Assembly: GCA_036365455.1 (NCBI GenBank)
Contig: JAWQUS010000010.1
Span: forward strand, 23,360,501-23,424,500
Direction of reading: 5' to 3'
Origin: Macrosoma leucophasiata
Taxonomy: Eukaryota; Arthropoda; Insecta; Lepidoptera; Hedylidae
DNA: 64,000 nt
The notes below the pieces were generated by a model. That model had not been told where the DNA came from, did no database searches, and saw only the letters and a list, made by a program, of their open reading frames with translations. Below, one piece after another: positions 12,590 through 24,269 of this stretch. The position numbers and the translations under genes were made by a program. Numbering within the stretch: the first letter of the stretch is position 1; every line of letters begins with the position of its first letter.

Positions 12590-12930
12590 TTCTTCAATGT
12601 GCTCAGTACATGTAGCAACACCGGAGGGGAGTAGCCATATGCAGGCTTTCCCCTCTGTCAAAGTACAAGCTGAAATGGGCCTATCAAACCTGTCGCCTAG
12701 ATGTTTCTGCCTAGATGTGTGAAATTGTTTCTGTATTTTGTTAAAGTCAAGGTGTGAGTTTCGCAGTAATAGACGATTTTTGTAGTGTGCGTGCGTGTCG
12801 CACGCATTGCCCCCCACAAAAAATGACGGGTACTACGTCTGAACGGACCAAAAAGAATGGACCGTAGTCCATTCGGCCTTCGGCATTTAATCAAAAATCG
12901 TCTACGTCTCAACGGACCGGTCATAAAATA
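12590..12930. repeat. rearranged copy of the 16.1-kb MITE plus a short palindromic segment
   Basis: 12640-12800 matches 16240-16390 reversed (CCCCTCTGTCAAAGTACAAG). 12830-12925 is related, reversed, to 14470-14565 (GACGTAGACG-TTTTTGATTA). Confidence 0.55.
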
Positions 12931-13053
12931 TTGTTAACAATAAAATCTATACATACAGTACATTCGAGTGCAAAAGTTGTAAATTGAAATACTTAAAGTC
13001 TTAATTTTTTGCTCTACACTCTCTGCCTACCCCGTTAGTGACCTGGCGTGAAG

Positions 13054-13057
<4 letters not shown>

Positions 13058-13089
<32 letters not shown>
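13058..13089. repeat. (TA)n microsatellite
   Basis: Uninterrupted TA run directly after the LD tail fragment GGCGTGAAGATACA. Confidence 0.95.
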
Positions 13090-13093
<4 letters not shown>

Positions 13094-13131
13094 ACATATG
13101 TAAAAACAATCAACCACTTAAACATATTTAC

Positions 13132-13830
13132 AAAAAAACCCGGTCAAGTGCGTGTTGGACCACGCGCAGTGTAGTGTTCCGTAATTTTTAGGTTTGATTA
13201 ATGTAATGAAAAAATATAAAAAATATTTTCTATGGAGTTTTTCAAAAATTTCGAGTATTATATTTGGTGGACTATTACTCGCAAACTTGTAAAGCCAACT
13301 TAGATGCGATAATTTTCCTTTTAATTTTGTTATATGTATGTGAATTTCTAACAACAACCGTTTAGTTGGTAGAGGTTGGGGGGAAACACTTGACTCTAAC
13401 GAAAATTGCCACTTAAAAGCTTAATAAGTCCCGAACAGTTAACTAAATCCAAAAATGATGTAAGCACACCCCTGATATTTTTGAAAGACCTATCCAACAA
13501 TATCTCACACTATATAGACGAAACGAAAAATAAAAATAAAATACGCGAGTTACCCCTACATGTAACGCGCGGATTTTATTTTTATTTTTCGTTTTCTATA
13601 TAGTGTGAGATATTGTTGGATAGGTCTTTCAAAAAGGTACCCTAAATAATTTTATTTTTCATATTTTTATTATACCACTTTGTCGGCGTAATTAAGGTGT
13701 ACACTTGTGACAAATTTCAAGTCTCTAGTACCAATAGTTTTTGCGCTAAACCGCAGACGAACAGACAGACAGACAGACGGACATGGCGAAATTATAAGCG
13801 TCCCTTGTTTACTACGGAACACTGATTGCA
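13132..13830 (+). repeat. dispersed repeat N2 with internal long hairpin
   Basis: Begins AAACCCGGTCAAGTGCGTGTTGG, ends after a GACAGACAGACAGACGGACA run and TACTACGGAACAC. This is a common lepidopteran interspersed repeat. Arms 13478-13542 and 13573-13635 form a 64-bp near-perfect hairpin. Confidence 0.65.
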
Positions 13831-14015
13831 TATTAGAACCTTCTTTTCGCCACTCCTCTGACGTAACAGATAAACTGCCTGCTTGTGATTGGTTGATGAG
13901 AAAGGGTCATTGTTGAGTAAGGTACTTAAAGTCGTGCCAACTAGAAACTAAGATGTTAAAGATTTTGTGTACTTAGATTACAACTATTAGATTAAATACT
14001 ACTTTAAATACGTAA

Positions 14016-14395
14016 ATATATTTTATTTTTAAAGAAAAATGGAAAGAAAAATTGACTTCAGGCGAGTCTCGAACTCGCGACCTACTGGGAATCTAGTCCA
14101 GCCGCTCTACCAATTGAGCTACTGAAGCCCTGCCCGATTTGTCAAATCTTTCCTTCACATCTATTGCATTGCTTTATGGTAGCAGCAGCGCCATCTATTA
14201 CCAACTATGCTAGTTAGGCAACCGATATAATAGACTTTTCAGTTTATTGAATATCGTAAAGAAGTCGCTTATATTATATTCAATAAACTGAAAAGTCTAT
14301 TATATCGCCTGAAGTCAATTTTTTCTTTCCATTTTTCTTTAAAAATAAAATATATTTCACAAGCATGTGTTAATGGGAAATAATATAAAACAATA
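14016..14395. mobile_element. inverted-repeat element with tRNA-like core, family T1 (copy 1)
   Basis: Outer arms 14016-14065 and 14305-14356; inner arms 14223-14254 and 14276-14307 are a perfect 32-bp inverted repeat. Enclosed is a tRNA-like module (14054-14129, minus). AGCAGCAGCGCCATCTATTA separates module and inner arm. The 3' flank TTTCACAAGCATGTGTTAA recurs at 42347-42364. Confidence 0.75.
14054..14129 (-). tRNA. tRNA-like sequence inside T1 (not a functional tRNA)
   Basis: 76 nt on the minus strand: GGCTTCAGTAGCTCAATTGG start, D-arm GCTC/GAGC, T-arm GCGAGTTCGAGACTCGC, and an acceptor stem pairing GGCTTCA with TGAAGTC. The anticodon stem has a mismatch and the module recurs at 41914 and 42221, so it is a repeat component rather than a single-copy tRNA gene. 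Confidence 0.6.
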
Positions 14396-14464
14396 CGTAA
14401 ATATTTTATAGTGAAAATTTATAAACCATACGACTGTTACGCTTGTATGCGAATGTACTTTTAA

Positions 14465-14665
14465 ATTATTTTATGACCGATCCGTTGGGACGTAGACGTT
14501 TTTTGATTACGGCCGAATGGACTACGGTCCATTCGTTTTGGTCCGTTCAGACTAAGTACCCAAATGACAGACTGTTTTGCATCGGTAATAAACGCTATCG
14601 CTACTCCCTTCCAGTCCAGCGGCCGGTGGCCCGTGTTGCTTTATGGCTGAGTATAATCATGTACT
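14465..14665. repeat. fragment related to the 12.6/16.1-kb MITEs
   Basis: CATCGGTAATAAACGCTATC and GCGGCCGGTGGCCCGTGTTG followed by CTTTATG resemble the right end of the MITE at 16132-16456; the left part matches 12830-12925 reversed. Confidence 0.5.
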
Positions 14666-15163
14666 TACTCAGAGATGATACGGTGATAAAGGTAGGTAGG
14701 TAGTTTTGGCTTGGTTGGTGACTCTGATAGCCTTTAATATGAGGCATCTTTTTGTCTTTGGACGTCTACAGTTGGGCTATCTTGTATTATAAACATTCTG
14801 TATAATACATTTTTATTTGATACGTATGTCATACTGAGTTTAGAGTTTAAAAGAAAATAGAAACTTATCTCCTAATGCCCGATTTTAACATTTCCTTGCT
14901 ATTTTCAAAAACATGGAAATATATCTAAATTTGAAGCTACACTAAGGTGAACACTGCGGCTGCAGTTTTTGCTTTACTGTCAATTTAAATAATACATAAA
15001 TATATCTAAAACAAACTCAAGGATATATCATTATACATATAATACTCGCTATTATTCCGAACCCTGTTGCTTGCATCATTGGGGAAGGCTTTTATTCAGC
15101 AGCAGATGTCTTTCAATGTAATGATAGATGACTCTACAGACAGCATTCACAAGCCATTAATTC

Positions 15164-15441
15164 TTTTTTTCTGTAATGGAAGTGGTAAACAAGCATGCAG
15201 TGCACATTGATGTTAAGTGATGACTGCAGTCTATAGCAACCCACACAAAGACCAAGGTCAAAATGCTGATGCGTTACCACTCCTGAGGCCTTAGGTGTTA
15301 TGCCCCTATGCCGGAAATTGCAGGGCCGTACATTACCACCCGACCGGAACACGATAGTGCTGAACACTACCATTTAGCGGACAGTATATTAGGTAATGCG
15401 GTGGTGCCTGTGAGCTCCGTCACTGGAGCTCTACCACCAGT
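15164..15441 (-). mobile_element. SINE-like family S1, full length
   Basis: Reverse-complement copy: T tail, GTAATGGAAGTGGTAAACAA, then to GAGCTCTACCACCAGT. Confidence 0.85.
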
Positions 15442-15837
15442 ATAATATATATAAAATAATACGAACTACAAAATAGTTTATTTGTCACCTTATGACAAAA
15501 GTATATAAATAAACTGTTTATCGACACTCATCACTCAATGACCCTTGAAATAAATACACAGCATTCCTTCATCTCAAAGCGACGCGACGTGGCATAAACT
15601 TTTACATAACAACCGGCAGCATAATTTGATTGTTGCCAAGGGTATACAAATCGAGCAAATTACAGTAATATTTACGAGTTTTTCAAGAGATAACTACATA
15701 TAGTCATACAGAGAGGTGATTCTGATAGCTCTTAAGGGGGCATCTAAATGTTCGTCTTTGGATGTCTACCATTGGGCCACCTTGTAACACATTTTCATTT
15801 GATACGTATGTCCATATTGAATTAAAGAGTTTCGTTA

Positions 15838-15920
15838 GTGCTATGTAGGAAAAGAGACGGTGGCACTATATCAAACAGTTCAACTCTCCGTTATACTCGT
15901 AGATACAACAAACTCCCAAA
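15838..15920 (-). mobile_element. LINE family LA fragment
   Basis: GGAAAAGAGACGGTGGCAC and the following 60 bp match the body of the LA copy near 40059-40145. Short internal fragment. Confidence 0.5.
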
Positions 15921-16131
15921 GGTGAGCGAGGTGCAATGGAACTGAGGTACTGCAATTAATGAAAACGGTGAACTCGTCTTCAAGGGGTTGAACTGCACTG
16001 AATCAAGTCGACCCCAGTCCGAGACCCACTCCAGAGAGTACTCGACTTCACACAAGTCTAGTTCTGCTTTCCTCGATAAGCATCCGAGAGGCATTTGCGC
16101 TAGTATAGTGTGCGATTGTCAGGTACTGTCA

Positions 16132-16456
16132 TCTGTATACATAGAGCAACACGAGCCACCAGCCGCGGCGGACCGGAGGGCAGTAGCCCTACCGTTTATT
16201 ACCGATGCAAAACAGTCTGTCATTTTTTTGCGCGGGAAATGCGTGTGACACACACATACACTACAAAAATTGTCTATTACTACGAAACTCACACCTTGAC
16301 TTTAACAAAATACATAAACAATTTCACGCACACATTTGAACATCTAGGCGACAGGCATAGGCCCACTGGGCTTGTACTTTGACAGAGGGGAAAATCTGCA
16401 TATGGTTCCCCTTTGTCCGCCGCGGCCGGTGGCCCATGTTGCTCTATGTCTGTACA
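16132..16456. mobile_element. MITE with about 45-bp terminal inverted repeats
   Basis: Left end CATAGAGCAACACGAGCCAC then CAGCCGCGGCGGAC; the right end reversed reads CATAGAGCAACATGGGCCAC then CGGCCGCGGCGGAC. The internal part is shared, inverted, with 12590-12830. No coding capacity. Confidence 0.7.
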
Positions 16457-17490
16457 GCACTGAAAATTGGGATTTTTCTCACGCTTCACTGGGACTTGGC
16501 AGTACTTGGCACAGTGTGTACCTGGACCTCACAGAATCCCGTCTGAAAAGTCTAAACTTACATAACAGCCGGCAACATGATTTGTTTATACCAGTTGTCA
16601 AGGGTATATGAAACTAGCATATTACAGTAATATTTACGAGTTTTTCAAGCCACAATTATATATAAACGATTGTTTACAATCTTTCATATCTCATCGTGTT
16701 AACGTAAATTATGCTGTCTGATCTTTGTTTTATAATCGACTGTAATAGACATATATACAGACATAGAGTCTACGTTTGTAGCGGTGGATTCGTCCTTGAT
16801 CTATTATGGTGCCATTAAGATCTTATTTTTAGCATATGGCACAAAAATAAAAAATGGCACCCTTATAAGATCACTCGTGCGTCTGTCTGTCCGTCTGCCC
16901 AGCCGTTTGCTTCGAAAATAATGAGCTGATTGAGTAGAAATTTGGTATCAGACGTGTATCAATAACTCAAACGTACACGTGTAACGTAAACAAATGAATT
17001 TTGTTTATGATTTTTTACCACTTTTAAGGGATAAAAGAAAGATTAAACTTTTCGTTGTGTAATGTATCAAATAAAACGTATGAAACGTATTTTTTAAAAG
17101 ACTTCCCATTGATATTTCTGTAATCTACATGTGTAGGACTATTTTCTGTATTTTTTTTTCAAATTTTTAGAGCCTAGTTGTTGCAAAAAAGGAAGAAATT
17201 CTAATTTTAAATCTTGAAAACAATGTATTTTTTAAATTATTAAAAAAATACGTTTCATACGTTATAATATTAAAGCAAAATACACACCTTCGAAATATAT
17301 CATCATCCCAACCAAAAGACGTCCACTGCTGGTTAAAAGCCTCCCCAAAGATGCTTACTGATACTGTATCATATAACGAGACTGCACGCCTGTAGTCCCC
17401 GAAGGGGTAGGCAGAAGTAAATGCATGTTGCCGGTTACGTTTTCGCCCATGAGGGCACATTACCAAACTCCGAGGTACTGGGATCTAATA

Positions 17491-18159
17491 CACTTGATAA
17501 AAAGCTCCAATTCATCAAAAAATATATGAAAAGTGACAGGCATATTCCAATAGTGACTGACCAACCTAATACAGTTTTCAATTGAGATGAAATCTAAGCC
17601 ACCCGGCTCAGCCGAACTTGACCAAAAACGTATAGTTTTTATTATTTCGCTTATAATGTTTTATTTACGACACGTTAACCCTGGCGCCGACTTTTTGACA
17701 GTCGGTCCCTTTGCTGATTTCAAACTGTCAGAATCTAATTACAAACATCACAAGCTTGTTTTATCAATCTCAGTATCCCTATTTGTTTGGTAATAAAGTT
17801 CAAATTCATTGTGAAGCTAGGTAATATGTTTCGCAAAACGTTTTTGTGGTTCATTCTTTATAGTAGCATCGGGTTAGAGGCATTTTTCGTTTTTTATTCA
17901 GACTAGCTTGCTCCATAACCTTTTTTAATTAATTTTATTATTGTCGTGTTATGTAAAAATAAATTTTATGTTGACATTAATATTAAGTAAAGTATGAGTT
18001 TTGACAGTTCGAAGCGTACTTTGCTGTAAAAGTACGTAAATAAAGTCGTAGCTATCAATCGTATAGAATTGATCGTGTAAATTTTACAAATACATAATAT
18101 AGTAATGATAAAATATATGCGATCATTTTTATTTTGAACAGAGAAAGAGGATCACTTCC
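17491..18159. other. AT-rich, nothing recognised
   Basis: No feature supported. Confidence 0.55.
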
Positions 18160-18276
18160 TGGTGGTAGAGCTCCAGTGACGGAGCTCGCGGGTGTAGGCA
18201 CCACCGCATTACCTAATTTACTTGCCGCTAAATGGTAGTTTCAGCACTATCGTGTTCCGGTCAGGTGGTAATGTAA
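18160..18276 (+). mobile_element. SINE-like family S1, 5' part only
   Basis: Near-consensus first 115 bp (to GGTCAGGTGGTAATGTA), then unrelated sequence; a 3'-truncated copy, unusual for a retroelement and probably a later deletion. Confidence 0.8.
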
Positions 18277-18647
18277 AAAATTTGAACGTGACCTTAAAAA
18301 TACGAAATTTAAATCAATTGAAATAAAATTGAATTATGTCGAAACAAACTGCCAAATAAGTTCCAAATTCAAATTAGTGGTTGGGTAATAATAATTCGGG
18401 CGTGCAGAAATAAGAGCAAACGTTGTATGTGAGAATGGGGTGTTAGGGACAATGAAAAAAACGACCCGACAAGATTAATGACCAATGCGGGTAGCACTAC
18501 AGATCGGTATCTTTTTGAAATTGAAATCCAATTAGATGTTTATGTACAAGAGGATAACCTCGAAGGTAGATGCGGTTGGAATATTTATCCTTATTGGAAA
18601 ATGCAGATAAATAAAGATTTTGTAGAAACTTTTTCTTAGCTGTCGAG

Positions 18648-18776
18648 AACTTGACATTTTTGGAATTTGACATTTTGAGAACTTGACATTTTGGGAACTT
18701 GATATTTTGAGAATTTGGAATACCTTGAACTTGACATTTTGAAACCTCTTGACATTTTGGGAATTTGACATTCTGG
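18648..18776. repeat. short tandem repeat, about 18-19 bp unit
   Basis: Seven or so units of GAACTTGACATTTTGGGAA-type sequence, diverged. Confidence 0.8.
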
Positions 18777-18889
18777 ACTGAAATGGGTTCGATTTATGCA
18801 AATCCAGTTAAGATTTTCAAAATTTGACAGATACATTTTCTAAGTTAGTTCAAACTAACATTTAGCATAGTCGAATATATATTATTTTA

Positions 18890-19350
18890 CTAGCTGTGCC
18901 CGCGACTTCGTCCACGTGAGAAAAAATATGATTGTTCAGTATCTACCCGGACGAAAGCGGAGGCGTAGCTAGTATAAAAATAATAATATGTAATAAATTA
19001 CTCCTTATTACATCAGCTATCTGCCAGTGAAAGTCCCGTCAAAATCGGAGACACTCAAATTCCATTTATTTGTATGTAAGTATGTATGCATTTATGTATG
19101 TATGTATGGAGATAAAAGTAGCCTAAGTTACTCCTTATCACATCAGCTATCTGCCAGTGAAAGTCCCGTCATAATCGGAGACACTCAAATTCTATTTATT
19201 TGTATGTAGATATGTATGTATGTATGTATGGAGATAAAAGTAGCCTAAGTTTCTCCTTTTTAAATCAGCTACCTACCCACGGAAGTCCCATCAAAGTCAG
19301 ATACACTCCAATTCTACTTATTTGTATGTAGGTATGTATGTTTGTATGGA
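18890..19350. repeat. minisatellite-bearing retroelement tail (locus 1)
   Basis: Starts TAGCTGTGCCCGCGACTTCG, then units of about 122-130 bp: GTAGCCTAAGTTACTCCTTA, TCAGCTATCTGCCAGTGAAA, CCATTTATTTGTATGTA and (TATG)n. Confidence 0.75.
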
Positions 19351-20003
19351 TCACAAGCAAATTCTATTATTTCCAAGTGATTAAATGAATTTTTGAGTTT
19401 GAGTTTGAGTTTGAACAAATTATGAGATCGTACAAAAAAAAATACATGTTGAGCCTCCTCATTTTTTTCGAATTCCAGAATTGGATTAGCAAAAATAAAT
19501 GTAATCTAGATAGAAATATTATTTGAAGTAGCTATACGAGCATGTATCTTCACGCCAAGTCCTTTACGGAGTAGGCAGAGAGTGTAAAGCACCAGATATT
19601 TCGGTCATGACACACCTCCCGTGCTTTTTCTATTTAATGTAATAACGATAATTATCACATACGAAATTAATATAATAATATAATCTTTATTCGCAACAAA
19701 AAATGACATGTTTACTTAATATAAATTATATATTATATAAAATAATAATAGAAATTACTTCCAAGTCTAACTTACTTTGCCACACCACAGACAATGTATT
19801 TAAATAACATCGAACAGATATCAAAGATAACATTCCGAGGAACCCTAAAAGCGAATGTGGTTACCATTTGGATGCGTGCGAATACACAACCAGTTCTGTC
19901 GGCGCCTCAGCGGCTGCACAAAGTACCGGCGTAACACACCGAGAGCACTCCATAAAAATATATTTATTCATGATATGTTCTTAGGTTTTCGCGAGCTACA
20001 CTC

Positions 20004-20518
20004 ATTGAAATAAAACGATTTTTACGGATTTATCTCGCGTATATTAAACTATGTAAAATGATTTTTAAAATCAACCCGACGTTTCGGTCGCTTTTCAGCT
20101 TCCGTGGTCCCGGGCAGACTGAGGTGACATTTGTCTGACAGAAGTTTGAAAAAATTATATGTAGCTACCTCCATCGATTTCGTAAACGCCTTGCATATCG
20201 TTCAGGATTAACACAATAATTACTTATGGTATCTTGAGGTCCGGATGAAATGGTTCGGCTTATCCGCTATGTGTTCACAGACTGCAGACCTCCCTGTTCT
20301 TCGGTTTCTGTGAACACATAGCGGATAAGCCGAACCATTACATCCGGACCTCTACATTGAGCTACATATAATTTTTTCAAACTTCTGTCAGACAAATGTC
20401 ACCTCAGTCTGCCCGGGACCACGGAAGCTGAAAAGCGACCGAAACGTCGGGTTGATTTTAAAAATCATTTTAGTTTAATATACGCGAGATAAATCCGTAA
20501 AAATCGTTTTATTTCAAT
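20004..20518. repeat. nested foldback element, family F1 (copy 2)
   Basis: Outer arms 20004-20166 and 20361-20518 are about 160 bp and nearly identical when inverted (a few bases are missing from one arm). Between them a second palindrome has arms 20237-20281 and 20307-20351. The outer arms carry CCGACGTTTCGGTCGCTTTT and CCGGGCAGACTGAGGTGAC. No frame is visible inside. Confidence 0.88.
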
Positions 20519-20844
20519 ATTTATTCCTCATACTCCTAGCTATTGCAAGGATCATTTCCAGTACCGTAATTTCTCGGACTGTCTCACCCTAATATCTTCC
20601 ATAAATCTCCTTCTTTTTTCTTCTTCATTTCTCGATATTTTTTTTACTATATTTGACGTCGGCTTTGGAACTTTTTGCGTAGATCTCAAACGCTGGAGAT
20701 ATTATTAAAAATCTACTATTTATCGTCCCTACCTTCCTGATTCCTTTAATGCCTTCATCACTATTATCAGTTAATCATTGCGTTCTTCAGTTAGTTATCT
20801 GTATTAATATATTATTTACTTAGTTAACTGTTCTCGTACTATGC

Positions 20845-21131
20845 TTTTTTTTTTATGTTATGGAAGTGGTAAACAAGCATGCAGTTCACATTGATGTTAA
20901 GTGATGACTGCAGCCTATAGACACCCACACAAAGACCAAGGTCAAAATGCAGATGCGTTACCACTCCTGAGGCCTAAGGTCTTATGCCTCTGTGCCGGAA
21001 ATTACAGGGCCGTACATTACCACCTGACCGGAACACGATAGTGTTGAACACTACCATTTAGCGGCAAGTATATTAGGTAATGCGGTGGTGCCTACGCCCG
21101 CGAGCTCCGTCACTGGAGCTCTACCACCAGT
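20845..21131 (-). mobile_element. SINE-like family S1, full length
   Basis: Complete reverse-complement copy with T tail at 20845-20854. Confidence 0.85.
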
Positions 21132-22448
21132 AGAAACCACCAGCTTTTTCTAATGTATCTTTTTACATCTGGTGTCTTTGTTAATTGTAACTTACTTCCT
21201 CACTCCACTTCATCACCTGATAGTTGTCACCTCATTCTTGAGGTAAGACTTCAGTATGACTACAATATAGTCAAAAATTTAGTCTATATGTTTTTAACTA
21301 TTGTAAATATATCAAGGTCATAATACATTTAGTTTTTTAGTCCGAGAGATCTGTGAATATCGACCTACGTATTTATGTAAATTGTAGAATTCAGAATATG
21401 CAGCGCCCCTCAACAAAAACAATGAGATGTCGAAAAAAGCCGGCGAAAGTTTAATTTTTCGGGTCGGGACACTTTTGCATTCGAACAGTGGATGACCTTA
21501 TTTTTTTACTTTGGAACGTATTGTCTGTTAACTTATATGGTATAAACGATACGGCTTTATAAGGGAAATTATTTTAATTTACAAATCACTTGTGCGTAGA
21601 ATTTTAAATTTTTTTTTCGTCAACTTAATATCGGACATGAAATTCGTGTTACTTACAAAATTATTACAAAGTATGTCTTTATTGCCAAAGTTAAAAAAGT
21701 TGCTTTCGCTTAAATGGGCGAAGGAAACAGTTCTGTTTTTGTCCTCTGTTTTTCTGCCAATTCGTTTTTTAACTGTAAACAAGCGTTATAATAAAAAAAA
21801 CTCAAAAAAAAGCTATTTCAAAAATCTCTTATAATACCTGCAATATTCTTTATCCGCATGTACACAAGCAAAAGCTTGCAAAAAGCAAAAACTTGCAAAA
21901 TAATTGCATAAAGTAGTTAAGGTAGCCAAAAATAATGATACATCAGCAAAAAAAAGTTCAATAACGTCCAAACTGTTAAGATTACTAAAATCAAAAAATA
22001 AACAAAAATGAAAAAACAAAGTAGACTAGAAATAAATCATCTGGCAACGGCATTTCCAAAAGCAATTTCACACCGACTCGGCACTTTTTGTCTGTTTCAC
22101 AAAAGTATGAAATTTTAGGTCTTAGTCTTAAATTCTTCGACTTGGACATTTCGTGCTCAGGCGCCGTCGGCAAGGACTAACGGAGATCTTTTTGCACTAA
22201 CAGTATCTCAATTTTATTGAGAACCTCTTTTTGTTTTGTTGCGTCTGCTCCCCAAAGATCCTAATCTTTGATTTAGAGGATCGGTGGTTGCGGTTAATAT
22301 ATCTGTTAAGCTGGACTTGGCCTTATAATATAAAACTTTAAATAACTTCGCTTTGGTAATTAAGTATATGGAGAGCTTTGCTGTAAATACGTTCAGATCT
22401 ATTTCCTCAAAGCTTCTTATCTTTCCAAAAAGCCTCATAGACAGGATA
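21132..22448. other. unassigned region with short overlapping open frames
   Basis: Minus-strand open frames of 60-74 codons (22214-22438, 21991-22173, 21813-22019) follow one another in changing frames. They may be a decayed coding element, but no domain is recognisable. Composition is AT-rich. Confidence 0.4.
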
Positions 22449-22645
22449 CGTCTTTATCATTATACAAAATATCGGTTGTATGTCTGTTTGTTACTCCTTC
22501 ACGTATAAACTACTGAATGTATTTTAATGAAACTTAACAATTATATAGCTTATACGTCAGAATAACACAGACTACAATTTATGAGCATATTGTGTGTAAT
22601 ACTAATCCTGCAAAGACGAAATCGCGAGCACCAGCTAGTCGATCA
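22449..22645 (+). repeat. short dispersed repeat ending CAGCTAGT
   Basis: GTTACTCCTTCACGTATAAAC to CGCGAGCACCAGCTAGT; a Helitron-like or SINE-like lepidopteran repeat. Comparable pieces: 25905-26115 (GACAGACAGATAGACAGATT) and 48480-48675 (GTGCGAAGCCGGGCCTCTAG). Confidence 0.45.
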
Positions 22646-22774
22646 TATTTGATAATATGTTGGTTTTTCAAAAACATTAGTTCAGAGTTCACTTCAAAGT
22701 TTGTTTCGACTATAAAACAACTTACTATGTACTTGATTTGACAGATATTTACTTAAATGTTTTTATATTACTAC

Positions 22775-23440
22775 TAGCTGTGCCCGCGACTTCGTCCACG
22801 TGAGAAAAAATATGATTGTTCAGTATCTACCCGGACGAAGTCGGCGCAGTTAGTATAAAAGTAGCCTAAGTTACTCCTTATTACATCAGCTATCTGCCAG
22901 TGAAAGTCCCGTCAAAATCGGAGACACTCAAATTCTATTTATTTGTATGTAGATATGTATGTATGGTTGTATGGAGATAAAAGTAGCCTAAGTTACTCCT
23001 TATTACATCAGCTATCTGCCAGTGAAAGACCCGTCAAAATCGGACACACTCAAATTCTATTTATTTGTATGTAGATATGTATGTATGGTTGTATGGAGAT
23101 AAAAGTAGCCTAAGTTACTCCTTATTACATCAGCTACCTATCCGTGGAAGTCCCGTCAAAGTCGGATACACTCCAATTCTACTTATTTGTATGTAGATAT
23201 GTATGTATGGATGTATGGAGATAAAAGTAGCCTAAGTTACTCCTTATCACATCAGCTATCTGCCAGTGAAAATCCCGTCAAAATAGGTCCAGCCATTCCC
23301 GCCCAACAGACAGACAGACAAAAATTGTAAAAAATGTTGTTTTGGTATATGTACTGTGTATACATACATATGCCTTTAGTAAAAATCGGTTATTTTAATA
23401 TTACAAACAGACACGCCAATTTCATTTATTTGTATAGATG
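22775..23440. repeat. minisatellite-bearing retroelement tail (locus 2)
   Basis: Same start as 18890. GTAGCCTAAGTTACTCCTTA begins at 22861, 22983, 23105 and 23227, an exact 122-bp period. It ends with GACAGACAGACAAAAATTG and an AT-rich tail (to TTATTTGTATAGATG). Confidence 0.8.
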
Positions 23441-24269
23441 AGAAAGTGTAGTAAATTGACTTCTGAAAACATAAAGATCAAAAAAAAGTATTATCGGTTC
23501 TGCAATATAATACCCGTTGTATTATAAGTATTTTTTAATAAGATACTCTGTATTCGTTTTTTATCTTCAAAACGAATTTGGAACTGTTTTACTAAAAATA
23601 ACACTGAAATAATTTTTCAGATCGGTCCTCTAGTTTCCGAGCCTATTCAATACAAACAAACAAAAAATTCAAATTTTTCATCTTTATAATATTAGTGTAG
23701 ACAAGCGTGAAGAATGACTCCATGTAGTGCTTACCTGAGTCATATTTGATGGTAGTGTCAAGGTTGCTACGAGAATACTCGTCCATCAGTATCTGGGCGG
23801 CAACCTAGATAGATTTGCGCGTAACACTATTTTGAATGGGTTAAATATAAAATATGTGACACAACTCCACAATGTACTGGCTTCCCGCTTTCCGATGTTT
23901 CACAATAACACTCTTTTATATCTATCTTTATGACAGCTCTTGGTTTTGTATGAATTAATGGAACAAAAGGAATAATCACAGGCAAAAATTACGATTTGTT
24001 CGCTGAAAAACTAATGACATTATTTTCAAAATCTATTTCATAGAAATCTGTGAATGTTAGTAATATATAAAGACATTTTTGTCATAAAATGTTTCATATA
24101 CCTATTATTAAAAGAAAATTGCGAGAAAAGAAGATAGAAGATATAACAGATAATGTACTATCAGATCTGTTATTATATCGTTTAAGAATTTACGTAACTT
24201 CGTAACTTCACGCCTGTGATCCCCGAAGGGTATGCATGCAAACACTCACGATTGTGGCGTCTATAGGGA

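Larger units (their letters stand above)
14700..16680. repeat. local duplication, unit about 1 kb
   Basis: 14713-14850 (TGACTCTGATAGCCTTTAA) matches 15712-15835 (TGATTCTGATAGCTCTTAA). 15600-15695 (ACAACCGGCAGCATAATTTG) matches 16560-16655 (ACAGCCGGCAACATGATTTG). Offsets of about 1 kb suggest a diverged tandem duplication later interrupted by S1 and the MITE. Confidence 0.6.

Noticed and set aside
14054..14129. Functional tRNA gene
   Set aside because: Good cloverleaf, but the same module recurs at 41914 and 42221 within T1 and the anticodon stem has a mismatch.
22861..23340. CRISPR-like array
   Set aside because: The 122-bp units are contiguous with no unique spacers and belong to a retroelement tail in a eukaryotic genome.
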